Assembly (NCBI GenBank): GCA_903941105.1
Contig: CAJANL010000192.1
Location: forward strand, 1 to 64,000
DNA length: 64,000 nt
From: an uncultured Rhodospirillaceae bacterium
GTDB lineage: Bacteria > Pseudomonadota > Alphaproteobacteria > Rhodospirillales > Magnetospirillaceae
Direction of reading: 5' to 3'
Shown: piece after piece, positions 1-11,988 of the stretch
Layout: the number at the start of each line of letters is the position of its first letter
Numbering within the stretch: position 1 is the first letter of the stretch
Notes under the pieces: model-generated
What the model was told of the DNA's origin: nothing
Database searches by the model: none
What the model saw: the letters and a program-made list of their open reading frames with translations, nothing else
Made by a program: the position numbers and the translations under genes

Positions 1-52
1 GCTCAAAGTCTTCCAAGCCATCGTCATCGGCTGGAACGTCCGCGATGTGTGA
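1..52 (+). CDS. 3' end of an unidentified gene (partial)
   Basis: One frame reads LKVFQAIVIGWNVRDV and then a TGA stop at 50-52. It looks like a normal protein C-terminus, but only 16 residues are visible and the family cannot be recognised. The other two plus frames stay open into the repeat that follows, so this choice of frame is a judgement based on residue composition. The gene would start before the window. Confidence 0.3.
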   Translation, partial: LKVFQAIVIGWNVRDV

Positions 53-61
53 ATCGACTAG

Positions 62-186
62 CGCGAAGGCGGGGGTCAATGTTGGGGCAAGGACTGGCAT
101 TTGCCCCCATATGCTGTGCTGCCGGACGCATGGATTCCCGCCTTCGCGGGAATGACGAAAGGAAAGTTGAGTTTTTCCGCACCCTG
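62..186. repeat. Truncated copy of the composite inverted-repeat element
   Basis: These 125 bases match 39079-39203 at 124 of 125 positions by eye (one C/A difference near base 78). The copy holds most of an inner inverted-repeat unit (GCGAAGGCGGGGGTC ... CCCGCCTTCGCGGGAATGACG, ending at 157) and the right outer arm ending TTTTTCCGCACCCTG. Compared with the longer copy it lacks the left outer arm, the first few bases of the inner unit, and the terminal GCATCACACTCTA. The conserved part ends one base before the stop codon of the neighbouring histidine kinase gene. Confidence 0.85.
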
Positions 187-2181
187 CTAGATTCCGTCCC
201 CGGCCATCAGTTCGCCGACCACGCCGGCTCGGCGATGCGGTGGAAAGCAGACCGCCACCGTGGTGCCCTTGCCGGGGGCGGACTCGATGCTCAGCCGACC
301 GCCATGCAGTTCGGTCAGAGACTTGGCCAGCGGCAAACCCAGGCCGGTGCCCTCGAAGCGGCGGGCATAGCCGCTGTCGACTTGTCCGAAGGGAGCCAGC
401 GCCACCGCGATATCCTCGCTCCGCATGCCGATGCCGGTGTCGGTCACCCGGAAAACGATGCCGCTGTCATCGGAGAGGCCAGCCTCCAGGCTGACGGTGC
501 CGCCGGGAAGAGTGAACTTCACCGCATTGGACAGCAGGTTGAGCAAAATCTGCGTGACACGCCGTTCATCGGCGATGATGACCGGAAGGTCCCGCGGCAC
601 CATGTTGCATAATTCGACCTTGCCCTGTTCGGCCCGCACCAGTACCAGGCGCAGGCAGACATCGGCCGTCGCCGCCGGGTCTATCAGGTCATCCGTCAGT
701 TTGGCGGCGCCGGCCTCGATGGACGAAATGTCGAGGATGTCGTTGATCATCGACAGCAGGTGTTGGCCCGAGGCGTGGACATCGTTGGCGTATTCCAGAT
801 AGCGCGGTACTCCCACCGGCCCGAATAGCTGCTTGGAGATGATTTCGGAGAAGCCGAGGATGGCGTTCAGGGGGGTGCGCAGCTCGTGGCTCATGGCGGC
901 GAGGAATTCGGTCTTGGCGCGGTTGGCAGCCTCGGCCATCTGCACCGCTTCGCTCAGGCGGGTCTCGGCCAGCTTGCGGTGGGTGACGTCATGGGAAATG
1001 ATCATCACCTGATGGGCGCCATAGGGGGTCAGGGTGGTTTCGAACCACTGCTTGCCGCTCTTGTCCTCGAAATGGACCGCCTGGCCGCCGGCCAGCGCCT
1101 GATGGGCATGCTGGCGACGCCGCGATGCCGCATCGGGATGCATGAAATCGTAGACGTTCCTTCCCAACAGCTCGGCCTTTGTCGCGCTGCGCAGTCCGTT
1201 CACCGCGCCCTCGTTGAGGTCGAGGATGGTTCCCTTCTCGTCGATCATCAGGACGATCAGGCCGGGGGCGTCCAGCATGGCGCGGGCCACCGCCTCGCTG
1301 CGGCGCAGATCCGCCTCGGCCCGCTTGCGGGCGGTGACATCGATGAAAGTGCTGATGAAGCCCAGGCCGGGAATAGGGTTGCCGCGAACCTCGATGACGG
1401 TGCCGTCGGGCCGGACACGTTCGAATACGTGTGCCTGCATGCCTCGTGCCATCTCGACCCGCTGGCGGGCCAGTTCGCCGGGGTCACCGGGACCGTACTC
1501 GCCGCGCTCGGCATTATAGCGCATGAACGATTCGAACGGCGTGCCGGGGATGTTGAACTCCTTGGGCACCTGGGTCAGCTCGAAGAACCCGTCATTGGCC
1601 ACCACCAGGTTCATCTCGGTGTCGAACACGCACACCCCTTGCGGCATGTGCACCACGGTGGCCTTGAGGAATTCCGCCGACTTGCGGTAGCGCAATTCGC
1701 TACGGCGCAATTCATGGGTGCGCTCGGTGACGGTGCGGTCGAGGTCCTGATTGGCGTGCCGCAGCGCTTCGGCGGAGCGGTGGACGGCGGTGGTGTCGGT
1801 GTAGGTGGTGACGAAGCCACCGCCTTGCATGGGCGTGCCGATGATCTCGATAACGGTGCCATCGGGACGGATGCGCTCGAAACGATGCGCATGGAAGAGG
1901 CGTGCCAGGTCGATACGGATGCGGACGTGGTCATCGGCCTCGCCGTCACCATACTCGCCGCGTGCCGCGTTGAAGCGGAATAGCGCCTCGAGCGGAGTGC
2001 CCGGCTCGGCGAAGCGGTCGGGCAGGTCGAGCAGTTCCAAAAAGCGCCGGTTGGCCAGCACCAGATTGAGATGCCGATCGAACACGGATATCCCCTGCGC
2101 CAGATGCTCCATAGCATCCCGGACATAGGATAGTTCCTCGGACTCGTCCTCAGACGGGCGGGTAGTCCCGCTCTCGTTCAT
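187..2181 (-). CDS. Cytosolic PAS-PAS-PAS sensor histidine kinase
   Basis: Sensor kinase of 664 residues without an obvious membrane segment. Two PAS_7-like repeats (about 24-130 and 176-285) share a QG(I/V)xVFDxxxNLVxAN pattern. A third PAS lies at about 298-400, followed by HisKA with phospho-acceptor His432 in MSHELRTPLN and HATPase_c with N box LLSNAVKF and G boxes DTGIGM and GTGLGLP. The tandem PAS_7 arrangement is common in alphaproteobacterial orphan hybrid-type sensors; no receiver or response regulator is adjacent, so the signal and partner are unknown. ATG 2181 is preceded by AAGGGAGG five bases upstream; the frame stays open 21 codons further but has no ribosome site there. The stop codon sits exactly at the edge of a repeat. 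A short GGGAGT hairpin (2251-2268) separates it from uvrA. Confidence 0.9.
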   Translation of the reverse strand: MNESGTTRPSEDESEELSYVRDAMEHLAQGISVFDRHLNLVLANRRFLELLDLPDRFAEPGTPLEALFRFNAARGEYGDGEADDHVRIRIDLARLFHAHRFERIRPDGTVIEIIGTPMQGGGFVTTYTDTTAVHRSAEALRHANQDLDRTVTERTHELRRSELRYRKSAEFLKATVVHMPQGVCVFDTEMNLVVANDGFFELTQVPKEFNIPGTPFESFMRYNAERGEYGPGDPGELARQRVEMARGMQAHVFERVRPDGTVIEVRGNPIPGLGFISTFIDVTARKRAEADLRRSEAVARAMLDAPGLIVLMIDEKGTILDLNEGAVNGLRSATKAELLGRNVYDFMHPDAASRRRQHAHQALAGGQAVHFEDKSGKQWFETTLTPYGAHQVMIISHDVTHRKLAETRLSEAVQMAEAANRAKTEFLAAMSHELRTPLNAILGFSEIISKQLFGPVGVPRYLEYANDVHASGQHLLSMINDILDISSIEAGAAKLTDDLIDPAATADVCLRLVLVRAEQGKVELCNMVPRDLPVIIADERRVTQILLNLLSNAVKFTLPGGTVSLEAGLSDDSGIVFRVTDTGIGMRSEDIAVALAPFGQVDSGYARRFEGTGLGLPLAKSLTELHGGRLSIESAPGKGTTVAVCFPPHRRAGVVGELMAGDGI

Positions 2182-2269
2182 GCCGCCTCCCTTAGACGCA
2201 GCTGTGAGGAGAGTAGAGGAAATGACGGCGGGGGGGAACCACATTGTCCCACTCCCAACGGGGGGAGTT

Positions 2270-5134
<2,865 letters not shown>

Positions 5135-5282
5135 GGTCAGCCGCCGGATGTTAGAGGCATTCGAGAGGCGGATCAAATGGGGTTGACCTGCGTTCGGCAT
5201 CAAGGCCGCTGCGGCGGATGCACTTGACCTGGGGTGGCCGAAGGATATACACGGCTGGTAGGACCAATCGCGGTGGTGGAAC

Positions 5283-5690
5283 ATGGATATTCTCAAGTGG
5301 TCCGACGAGCTCAGCGTCGGCAGCGATGTCCTTGATGCCCACCACAAGCACCTGTTCGTGTTGCTGACCGAGATCGGCCGTGCCGCGCGCGGCGGTGGCG
5401 GCCTCGGCGTGGTGGTGGGAGTGTTGGCGGAACTCACCGACTACATCGCCTATCACTTCCGCGAGGAGGAGGCGATGATGGAAAAGGTCGCCTTTCCGTT
5501 GCTCGCCCAGCATCGCGCCTCGCACGAAGCCATCGCCATGAAGGTGCATGAGATGGCGGAGCGGGTGGATGTCGGCAATTTCAGGACGTTCGTGGCCGAA
5601 CTCCAGGCTTTTCTCGAAGAATGGCTGATCCACCACATCGAAATCGAGGATTTCGAATACAGGCCGTATATGGGCGTCCAGCCCGATTGA
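5283..5690 (+). CDS. Bacteriohemerythrin
   Basis: Single-domain, 135-residue hemerythrin, expected to bind O2 (or NO) at a non-heme di-iron site in the cytosol. All seven usual ligands can be placed: His21 (DAHHKHL), His58 and Glu62 ([10 protein letters not shown]), His77 and His81 (HRASHEAI), His118 and Asp123 (HHIEIED). Such proteins are numerous in magnetospirilla and other microaerophiles, where oxygen handling or delivery is the usual proposal. It begins at ATG 5283, divergent from uvrA, and is followed after 32 bases by the lplT-aas fusion gene; a shared transcript is possible but not shown. Confidence 0.95.
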   Translation: MDILKWSDELSVGSDVLDAHHKHLFVLLTEIGRAARGGGGLGVVVGVLAELTDYIAYHFREEEAMMEKVAFPLLAQHRASHEAIAMKVHEMAERVDVGNFRTFVAELQAFLEEWLIHHIEIEDFEYRPYMGVQPD

Positions 5691-5722
5691 CGGCGGCGCC
5701 GGGCGGGAGTACGCCATGGCTC

Positions 5723-8700
5723 ATGACCGTCCACAAGCCATTGACACTGCTGGCCAGCCGGCGCTTTGGGCCATTGTTCGCCACCCAGTTCCTGGGCGCG
5801 GCCAACGACAACCTGTTCAAGAATGCCCTGATCATCATGGTGGTGTTCCGCCTGGGGCAGGCCTCGGCCATTCCTCCGGCGGTGATGGTGACGCTGGCCG
5901 CCGGGGTGTTCATCCTGCCGTTCTTCCTGCTCTCGGCCACCGCCGGGCAGCTGGCCGACGCCCATGACAAGGCCCGCCTGATCCGGCTGGTCAAGCTGGC
6001 CGAAGTTGCCTTGATGGCCTCGGCGGCGGCAGGGTTCATATCGGAAAGTCTTGGACTGCTGATGGTGGTGCTGTTCGGGCTGGGAGTGCACTCCACCTTC
6101 TTCGGGCCGTTGAAATACGCCATCCTGCCCGATCACCTGGAGCCCGCCGATCTGGTGGCCGGCAACGCCCTGATCGAGGCCGGCACCTTCCTCGCCATCC
6201 TGATCGGTACCATCGCCGGCGGCCTGCTGATCCTGACGCCCCATGGCGAGTGGGTGGTGTCGGCGGCCGGGCTGACGGTGGCGGCCTTGGGGCTGGCCGC
6301 CAGCCGCCGCATCCCGGCAGCGCCCCCGGCCGAGGCCGGCGTCCCGGTGCGCTGGAACCTGATCTCCGAGACCGCCGCCATCATCCGTCTCGCCCGCGAG
6401 CGCCGCGACGTCCACCTCGCCATCCTGGGAATTTCCTGGTTCTGGCTGGTGGGCGCCACCTATCTGTCGCAATTCCCCGCCTTCGCCAAGGACCACCTCG
6501 GCGCCGGTAATCAGGTGGTGACGCTGTTCCTCACCCTGTTCTCGGTGGGTGTCGGGCTGGGCTCGCTGCTGTGCGCCCGGCTGCTCAAGGGCGAGATCAG
6601 CGCCCGCCATGTGCCGGCGGCGGCGCTTGGCATCGGCGTGTTCTCGCTCGACCTTGCCTGGGCGGCGGCGGGGGGCGAGGTTGGCCCCGAACTGGTCGGC
6701 GTGGCGGAATTCCTCGCCCGGCCGGGCAACTGGCGCATCGTCCTCGACCTGCTGGCGGTGTCGGTGCTGGGCGGGGTCTACTGCGTGCCGCTCTACGCCC
6801 TGGTCCAGGCCCGCAGCGAGCCCGGCAAGCGCGCCCGCGCCATCGCCGCCAACAACGTGCTCAACGCCGCCTTCATGACCGCCGCCTCGCTGGTCACCGC
6901 GCTGCTGCTGGCGGCGGGACTGCCGGTGGCGGGCGTGTTCGCCGTGCTGGGCACCGCCACCATGGCGGTGGCGGTGGCCATCTGCGGCCTGTTGCCCGAG
7001 ACCCTGCTGAAGGGACTGCTGCGCCGAGTGCTGCGGCTGGTCTTCCGCGTCGAGGTGTCGGGACTGCCGCATTATGCCGGGGTCGGCGAGCGGGCGCTGA
7101 TCGTCGCCAACCATGTCAGCTTCCTCGATGCGGTGCTGCTGGCGGTTTTCCTGCCGGGGCGGCCCAGCTTCGCCGTCAACACCCGCATCGCCAGCCGATG
7201 GTGGGTGGCTCCCTTCATGAAGATCGTCGATGCCGTGCCGCTCGACCCCATGAATCCCATGGCCATCCAGGCGCTGACCCGCGCGGTGGAGCAGGGGCGA
7301 CATTGCGTCATCTTCCCGGAGGGCCGCATTACCGTCACAGGCGCCCTGATGAAGGTTTATGACGGCCCCGGAATGATCGCCGACCGGGCCGCCGCCTCCG
7401 TGGTGCCGGTGCGCATCGACGGGGCGCAATACACCTTGTTCTCGCGCCTCAAGGGCAAGGTGCGGCGCCGCCTGTTCCCCAAGATCCGCCTTACGGTGCT
7501 GCCGCCGCGACGGCTGGAGTTGCCGCCGGAACTCAAGGGCAAGGCACGCCGCCGCGCCGCCGGGGTGATGATGTACGACATCATGTCCGAAATGATGTTC
7601 GCCACCACCCCCCTGGAGCGCACCCTGCCCGCGACCCTGATGGACATCGCGGCGGCGGCGGGTGCCGGCCGGCGCGTGTTGGAGGATGTGGATCGGCGGC
7701 CGGTGTCCTACCGCAAGGTGGTGCTCGGCGCCCTGGTGCTGGGCCGTCGGCTGGCGGGGATGTCGGCCAAGGGGGAGTGCGTCGGCGTGCTGCTGCCCAA
7801 CGCGGTGGGCTCGGTGGTGACGTTGTTCGCGCTGCAGATGTTCGGCCGCGTCCCGGCCATGCTCAACGTCACCGCCGGGGCGGCCAACCTGAATGCCGCC
7901 TGCACCGCCGCCCGTATCGTGACCGTACTGACTTCGCGGCGCTTTGTTGCTGTGGCACGGTTGGAAGGACTGGTGGCGGCGCTGGGGGAACGGGCGCGCA
8001 TTGTCTACCTCGATGACCTGCGTGGTGAGATCGGCGCCCTGGCGCGGCTGCGCGGCCTGCTGAGCCTGCCGTTCGCCCGCCGCATCCACGCCCGTCACGG
8101 CGGCCGCCCGAATGATGCGGCGGTGGTGCTGTTCACCTCGGGCTCGGAGGGCCAACCCAAGGGGGTGGTGCTGTCTCATCGCAACATCGTCGCCAACTGC
8201 GCCCAGGTGGCGGCGCGGGTGGATTTCACCCCCGCCGACCTGGTGTTCAACGCCCTGCCGCTGTTCCATTCCTTCGGGCTGACCGGCGGGCTGCTGCTGC
8301 CGCTGCTGTGGGGGGTGAGGGTGTTCCTTTATCCCAGTCCATTGCACTATCGCATCGTGCCCGAGCTGGTCTACGACACCAACGCCACCATCGTATTCGG
8401 TACCGATACCTTCCTCGCCGGCTATGCCCGAGTGGCACATTCCTACGACTTCCGCTCCATCCGCTACGTCTTTACCGGCGCCGAGAAGGTGAGGGGGGAG
8501 ACCCGGGCCGCCTGGATGGACAAGTTCGGTCTGCGCCTGCTGGAGGGCTACGGCACCACCGAGACGGCGCCGGTGCTGGCGGTCAACACCCCCAGCCACT
8601 TCCTGGCCGGTAGCGTCGGCCGCCTGCTGCCCGGCATTGACTGGCGGCTGGAGCCGGTGGCCGGCATCGAGCAGGGCGGCCGCCTTCACGTCAAGGGCGC

Positions 8701-9142
8701 CAATGTCATGCTGGGCTACCTCAAACCCGACCGGCCGGGGGACGTGCAGCCGCCGGCCGACGGCTGGTACGACACCGGCGACATCGTCACCGTCGACGAC
8801 AACGGGTTCGTCGTCATCCAGGGCCGCGCCAAGCGCTTCGCCAAGGTGGCGGGCGAGATGGTGTCGCTGGGGGCGGTGGAGGAGGCGGTGGCCGCCCTGT
8901 GGCCGGAGGGCCAGCATGCCGTGGTGGCGCTGCCCGACCCGCGCCGGGGCGAGCGGCTCGTTCTCGTCACCACCGCGGCCGCCGTCGACCGTGCCGCCCT
9001 GGCCGCCGGCTTCAAAGCGCGCCGACTGTCCGAACTGGCGCTGCCCCGCACCATTCTCAGCCGCGACGCCCTGCCGCTGTTGGGCACCGGTAAGACGGAC
9101 TACATCACCCTGTCGCGACAGGTGGCGGACGCCGAAGCGTAG
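5723..9142 (+). CDS. aas: LplT-Aas fusion: lysophospholipid transporter / 2-acyl-GPE acyltransferase / acyl-ACP synthetase
   Basis: A 1139-residue three-module protein. Residues 1 to about 410 form an MFS transporter of the LplT type (starts LLASRRFGPLFATQFLGAAND). Residues about 425-620 are a PlsC-type acyltransferase with catalytic HxxxxD (His464-Asp469) and FPEGR at 531-535. Residues about 640-1130 are an AMP-forming acyl-ACP synthetase with TSGSEGQPKG at 805-814, YGTTET and YDTGD. In E. coli LplT (397 aa) flips lysophosphatidylethanolamine inwards and Aas (719 aa) reacylates it; here both steps sit in one inner-membrane polypeptide, an arrangement known in alphaproteobacteria. ATG 5723 gives the conserved MFS N-terminus; a GGAG lies 13 bases upstream. 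Confidence 0.93.
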   Translation: MTVHKPLTLLASRRFGPLFATQFLGAANDNLFKNALIIMVVFRLGQASAIPPAVMVTLAAGVFILPFFLLSATAGQLADAHDKARLIRLVKLAEVALMASAAAGFISESLGLLMVVLFGLGVHSTFFGPLKYAILPDHLEPADLVAGNALIEAGTFLAILIGTIAGGLLILTPHGEWVVSAAGLTVAALGLAASRRIPAAPPAEAGVPVRWNLISETAAIIRLARERRDVHLAILGISWFWLVGATYLSQFPAFAKDHLGAGNQVVTLFLTLFSVGVGLGSLLCARLLKGEISARHVPAAALGIGVFSLDLAWAAAGGEVGPELVGVAEFLARPGNWRIVLDLLAVSVLGGVYCVPLYALVQARSEPGKRARAIAANNVLNAAFMTAASLVTALLLAAGLPVAGVFAVLGTATMAVAVAICGLLPETLLKGLLRRVLRLVFRVEVSGLPHYAGVGERALIVANHVSFLDAVLLAVFLPGRPSFAVNTRIASRWWVAPFMKIVDAVPLDPMNPMAIQALTRAVEQGRHCVIFPEGRITVTGALMKVYDGPGMIADRAAASVVPVRIDGAQYTLFSRLKGKVRRRLFPKIRLTVLPPRRLELPPELKGKARRRAAGVMMYDIMSEMMFATTPLERTLPATLMDIAAAAGAGRRVLEDVDRRPVSYRKVVLGALVLGRRLAGMSAKGECVGVLLPNAVGSVVTLFALQMFGRVPAMLNVTAGAANLNAACTAARIVTVLTSRRFVAVARLEGLVAALGERARIVYLDDLRGEIGALARLRGLLSLPFARRIHARHGGRPNDAAVVLFTSGSEGQPKGVVLSHRNIVANCAQVAARVDFTPADLVFNALPLFHSFGLTGGLLLPLLWGVRVFLYPSPLHYRIVPELVYDTNATIVFGTDTFLAGYARVAHSYDFRSIRYVFTGAEKVRGETRAAWMDKFGLRLLEGYGTTETAPVLAVNTPSHFLAGSVGRLLPGIDWRLEPVAGIEQGGRLHVKGANVMLGYLKPDRPGDVQPPADGWYDTGDIVTVDDNGFVVIQGRAKRFAKVAGEMVSLGAVEEAVAALWPEGQHAVVALPDPRRGERLVLVTTAAAVDRAALAAGFKARRLSELALPRTILSRDALPLLGTGKTDYITLSRQVADAEA

Positions 9143-9145
9143 CGC

Positions 9146-9183
9146 GTTGAATCACTGATTCAACGGGTCTATCCAACCCGTTG
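9146..9183 (+). other. Two overlapping, mutually exclusive hairpins
   Basis: GTTGAATC-ACT-GATTCAAC (9146-9164) and CAACGGGT-CTATCCA-ACCCGTTG (9161-9183) are both perfect 8-bp stems and share the CAAC at 9161-9164, so only one can form fully at a time. They follow four bases after the aas stop, in an unusually AT-rich 197-base spacer before the OmpA-like gene. No clear U-tract follows. They may be the 3' end structure of aas mRNA or a leader switch; the sequence does not decide. Confidence 0.5.
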
Positions 9184-9339
9184 ATCGGAAACGGCGATCA
9201 AGAAAATGCTGCGTTGATCCTATGGATTAACTTTAAGGGTTATTGGTGCAAAAAAGGACTCCATAAATATAAATCTCGACAGATTCTCCGGTTCTTGCGA
9301 TTCTAGGTGTTGCCTCGTCAACATTTGCGCGTTTTAAAC

Positions 9340-10377
9340 ATGAAGCTGCTTCGTCTGCTTTTCGCCTTGGTTGCCCTGTCCGCCATCTCCGCCTGCGCTT
9401 CTCCGATGCAGGTATCCGAGGTGCAGGCGGTAACGGCCGCGGTTGCGCCGATCGAGGGCTCCACCTTCGCCAAAGCTCTGTTCGAAGGCTACCAGCAGCG
9501 CGCCCGCCATGAGGCCGAGGTGGAGCACGAGTGGCGGCACGCCGTCATCTTCGCCCGCAAAGCCGCCCGCATCGCCACCGGCGAGATCGTCGCGCCGGAA
9601 GAGCTGTCGCAGTGGGACCTTCCCGAAGCAGCGGTGCCGCTTCTTGCCGACGCTCGCGCCCGGCTGATGGGCCATCTCGACCAGGGTGCCCGCGACCGGG
9701 TGCCCGAGGCCGCAGCCAAGGCCCAGGCCGCCTTCGACTGTTGGGTCGAGGAGGAGTGGGAGCGCGATACCGACACCGAGTGCAAGGACACCTTCCTTGC
9801 CACCGAGGGCCTGCTTCAGGCGCCCGTGGTCGTTACCGCGCCGGTGCCGGTGCCGCCGGCGGTGTTCGTGGTCACCTTCGACTTCGACAAGGACGAGATC
9901 AGGGCCGGAACCATGCAGACCCTTTGGGAGGTGGCGCAGACCGCCAAGGCTGCCCAGCCCCGCATCCTGCGTATCCACGGCCATGCCGACGCGGTCGGTG
10001 GCAAACGCTATAATCAGAAGTTGTCCGAGCGGCGGGCCAAAGCGGTGGCCAAACAGTTGTCCAAGCTGGGACTCGGGAGCGACGGCATCGAGATCAAGGG
10101 CTTCGGAAGGGACCGGCCGGCGGTCGCCGACAAGGGCCGCCAGGAGAGGAACCGCCGCGTCACCGTAGAGCTGGTATTCGAGAGCCCGAACGCTACCACG
10201 GCTGATGCCGCGGTGCCTTGCGCCCCCCTGGGGAAGATCATTCCGGCGCCGAGTGCCGACACACCGCCTGGGCGGCAGGATGCGGGCGGGACGCCCGCGC
10301 TCCAGGGTGAAGAGGCCGCAACCGCGCGCCCCCCGATCCTCTCCCGTTGGGAAAGAGGACCGGGAACGCTGGATTAG
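9340..10377 (+). CDS. OmpA-family lipoprotein
   Basis: 345-residue envelope protein. The N-terminus [19 protein letters not shown] ends in a lipobox (ISAC), predicting lipidation after signal peptidase II cleavage. The middle is a helical, charged region unlike any family recognised here. Residues about 175-285 form an OmpA-like peptidoglycan-binding domain ([49 protein letters not shown]). ATG 9340 is chosen because it starts the signal peptide. The last 60 or so codons are proline-, glycine- and arginine-rich and do not resemble the domain; they run into a hairpin and overlap the 3' end of ssb by four bases, so the tail may be a recent read-through extension. Confidence 0.85.
   Translation: MKLLRLLFALVALSAISACASPMQVSEVQAVTAAVAPIEGSTFAKALFEGYQQRARHEAEVEHEWRHAVIFARKAARIATGEIVAPEELSQWDLPEAAVPLLADARARLMGHLDQGARDRVPEAAAKAQAAFDCWVEEEWERDTDTECKDTFLATEGLLQAPVVVTAPVPVPPAVFVVTFDFDKDEIRAGTMQTLWEVAQTAKAAQPRILRIHGHADAVGGKRYNQKLSERRAKAVAKQLSKLGLGSDGIEIKGFGRDRPAVADKGRQERNRRVTVELVFESPNATTADAAVPCAPLGKIIPAPSADTPPGRQDAGGTPALQGEEAATARPPILSRWERGPGTLD
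10337..10359. terminator. Hairpin between convergent OmpA-like gene and ssb
   Basis: TCCTCTCCC-GTT-GGG-AA-AGAGGA: a 9-bp stem with a two-base bulge, located at the meeting point of two convergent genes. It lacks a strong U-tract in either direction, so a bidirectional terminator role is only plausible. Confidence 0.35.
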
Positions 10378-10874
10378 AAGGGGATTTCGTCGTCGAGGTC
10401 CGCCGGGGGCTCCCAGCCCTGACCACCACCGCCACCTTGGCCACCCCGGGCACCGCCACCGCCGCCGCCGGACCGCTGTCCGCCGCCGCCCTGGTTGTAA
10501 TCTCCGCCGCCACCGCCGCCTTCACGGCCGCCCAGCAGGGTAAGCTCGCCGCGGAATTTGCCGATCACCACCTCGGTGGAGAACTTCTCCTGCCCCTGCT
10601 GATCGGTCCACTTACGGGTCTGCAGTGATCCCTCGACATAGACCGAGCTGCCCTTCTTCAGAAAGCGCTCGGCGACGTCGGCCAGGTTGGGGTTGAAGAT
10701 CACCACGCGGTGCCACTCGGTCTTCTCCTTGCGCTCGCCCGAGCTGCGGTCCTTCCAGGATTCCGAAGTGGCGATGTTAAGGTTGACGATCTTGGTGCCG
10801 TCCTGCGAGGTGCGGACTTCGGGATCGCGCCCCAGATTGCCGATGAGAATAACCTTGTTGACGCTGCCGGCCAT
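10374..10874 (-). CDS. ssb: Single-stranded DNA-binding protein
   Basis: 166-residue SSB. The OB fold occupies about 1-110 ([39 protein letters not shown]), followed by a glycine-rich linker and the acidic tip DDEIPF that recruits replication and repair partners. It acts as a tetramer on ssDNA in replication, recombination and repair. It is usually near uvrA in alphaproteobacteria; here uvrA lies about 5 kb away on the same strand. The start MAGSVNKV is conserved in the family. It is convergent with the OmpA-like gene, overlapping it by four bases. Confidence 0.97.
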   Translation of the reverse strand: MAGSVNKVILIGNLGRDPEVRTSQDGTKIVNLNIATSESWKDRSSGERKEKTEWHRVVIFNPNLADVAERFLKKGSSVYVEGSLQTRKWTDQQGQEKFSTEVVIGKFRGELTLLGGREGGGGGGDYNQGGGGQRSGGGGGGARGGQGGGGGQGWEPPADLDDEIPF

Positions 10875-10933
10875 GATCCCCGCCTCGCTCCCCTTGGGTG
10901 TATGAGGCGGGGACTCTACTTCGGCCGAACGGA

Positions 10934-11824
10934 CTAGTCGAGACTCTTGGCTGGGTATTTCCGACGGGGCTGTGTGCTGATGGAAACCGCCTTCTGCGCC
11001 GCCGCCAGGGCTTCGTCGCGGCGGCCCAGCTCGGCCAGGACATGGGCGAGGGACTCCAGGGCCAACCGGGGGTCCTTGGCCACCTCGGCCGAGGCACGGA
11101 AGGCATCCACCGCCCCTTGCGCGTCGCCCAACTGATAGAGGCTGGAGCCCAGCCCCATCAGCGCTTCACCATCGGCCGGCCACTGTGACAGGGCGGCGTC
11201 ATAGGACAGTACCGCTTCCCAGTGGCGACCTGCCTTCTCCAGCGCACGGGCCGCCTCGACGAAGGGCCGCTGTTGGGCGGTGGCCGGCAGATCGCCGGCC
11301 CGCACCACCACCAGGCCCCAATTGTCGGCATCGCTCCACAGCCGGTCGAGCAGCCGGATCGGCACGGCCTTGCCGGCCTCGGTGCCCGAATTGAGCAGCA
11401 CCGCGTGGGCGGTGTCGTCATAGCCCACCGCCACGGCGCAATGCCACAGCGGGCGGCTGGCGACTCCCAGGTTCTCCAGGACCAGCACCGGGTGGCCGGC
11501 CTTGAGTTCGGCCATCATCGCCTCGATTCCGCTGACCGGATAGGCAAAGCGGCCGTAGCGGCGGGCCGAGTCGGTCAGCCGCACGCGGGGGTCCTTGGTC
11601 TCGCCGAAGAACTGCCCTTCGAGCTGCGCCGGGGTGATCTCCACCCCCGACCAGCCCAGCATCATGGCCATGGCCGCCGGGCCGCAGCGGAAACCCTCCT
11701 GGCGATGGAAGGGAACGCCGCTGATGCGGGTATCGCCTTCCGCCCGCGCCTGCCCCTCCATGGCGCAGCCGCCCGCCAGCCCGAGGCACACCGACATTAC
11801 CGCCACCCTGCACAGCCCGCGCAT
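10934..11824 (-). CDS. Lipoprotein with C39-like cysteine peptidase domain and TPRs (PA2778-type)
   Basis: About 296 residues. A signal peptide ends in the lipobox GLAGGC (lipidated Cys20). The peptidase-like domain follows, with candidate catalytic Cys47 ([11 protein letters not shown]), His128 ([11 protein letters not shown]) and Asn145 (LLNSG), the order of C39 peptidases. The C-terminal third (about 185-280) is TPR-like ([21 protein letters not shown]). This layout matches the PA2778 family of predicted periplasmic cysteine peptidases, whose substrate is unknown. ATG 11824 is preferred over 11830 because GGAG is then eight bases upstream. The usual PA2779-type neighbour is absent. It lies upstream of ssb on the same strand, 59 bases away. 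Confidence 0.8.
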   Translation of the reverse strand: MRGLCRVAVMSVCLGLAGGCAMEGQARAEGDTRISGVPFHRQEGFRCGPAAMAMMLGWSGVEITPAQLEGQFFGETKDPRVRLTDSARRYGRFAYPVSGIEAMMAELKAGHPVLVLENLGVASRPLWHCAVAVGYDDTAHAVLLNSGTEAGKAVPIRLLDRLWSDADNWGLVVVRAGDLPATAQQRPFVEAARALEKAGRHWEAVLSYDAALSQWPADGEALMGLGSSLYQLGDAQGAVDAFRASAEVAKDPRLALESLAHVLAELGRRDEALAAAQKAVSISTQPRRKYPAKSLD

Positions 11825-11988
11825 CGCCATATCTCCGTCCGAGTCGGCGCGATGTTAGCGCGGACCGGCGGCGCGGCCGTGGGCTCAACCGGAGAGCAGC
11901 CGGGTGGGGAATGCGGACTCCCCGTTTGCGCAGAAAGCTGCCCGTATGCGCGATAGTGGAGTGCGGGCGGTGATGGCTCGCGCCGGGA

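Noticed and set aside
62-186. CRISPR-like interpretation of the repeats at 62-186, 33515-33621 and 39014-39223
   Set aside because: The repeats are far apart and long, with no regular spacers, and no cas gene is present; they are dispersed inverted-repeat elements.
2251-2268. Terminator between uvrA and the histidine kinase gene
   Set aside because: ACTCCC/GGGAGT is a short stem whose T-run is on the wrong side for the transcribed strand; too weak to list.
5453-8917. Very long open frame on the minus strand opposite the lplT-aas gene
   Set aside because: Its product is rich in Gln, His, Gly and Arg without any domain, which is the typical antisense shadow of a high-GC gene; the plus strand has clear motifs.
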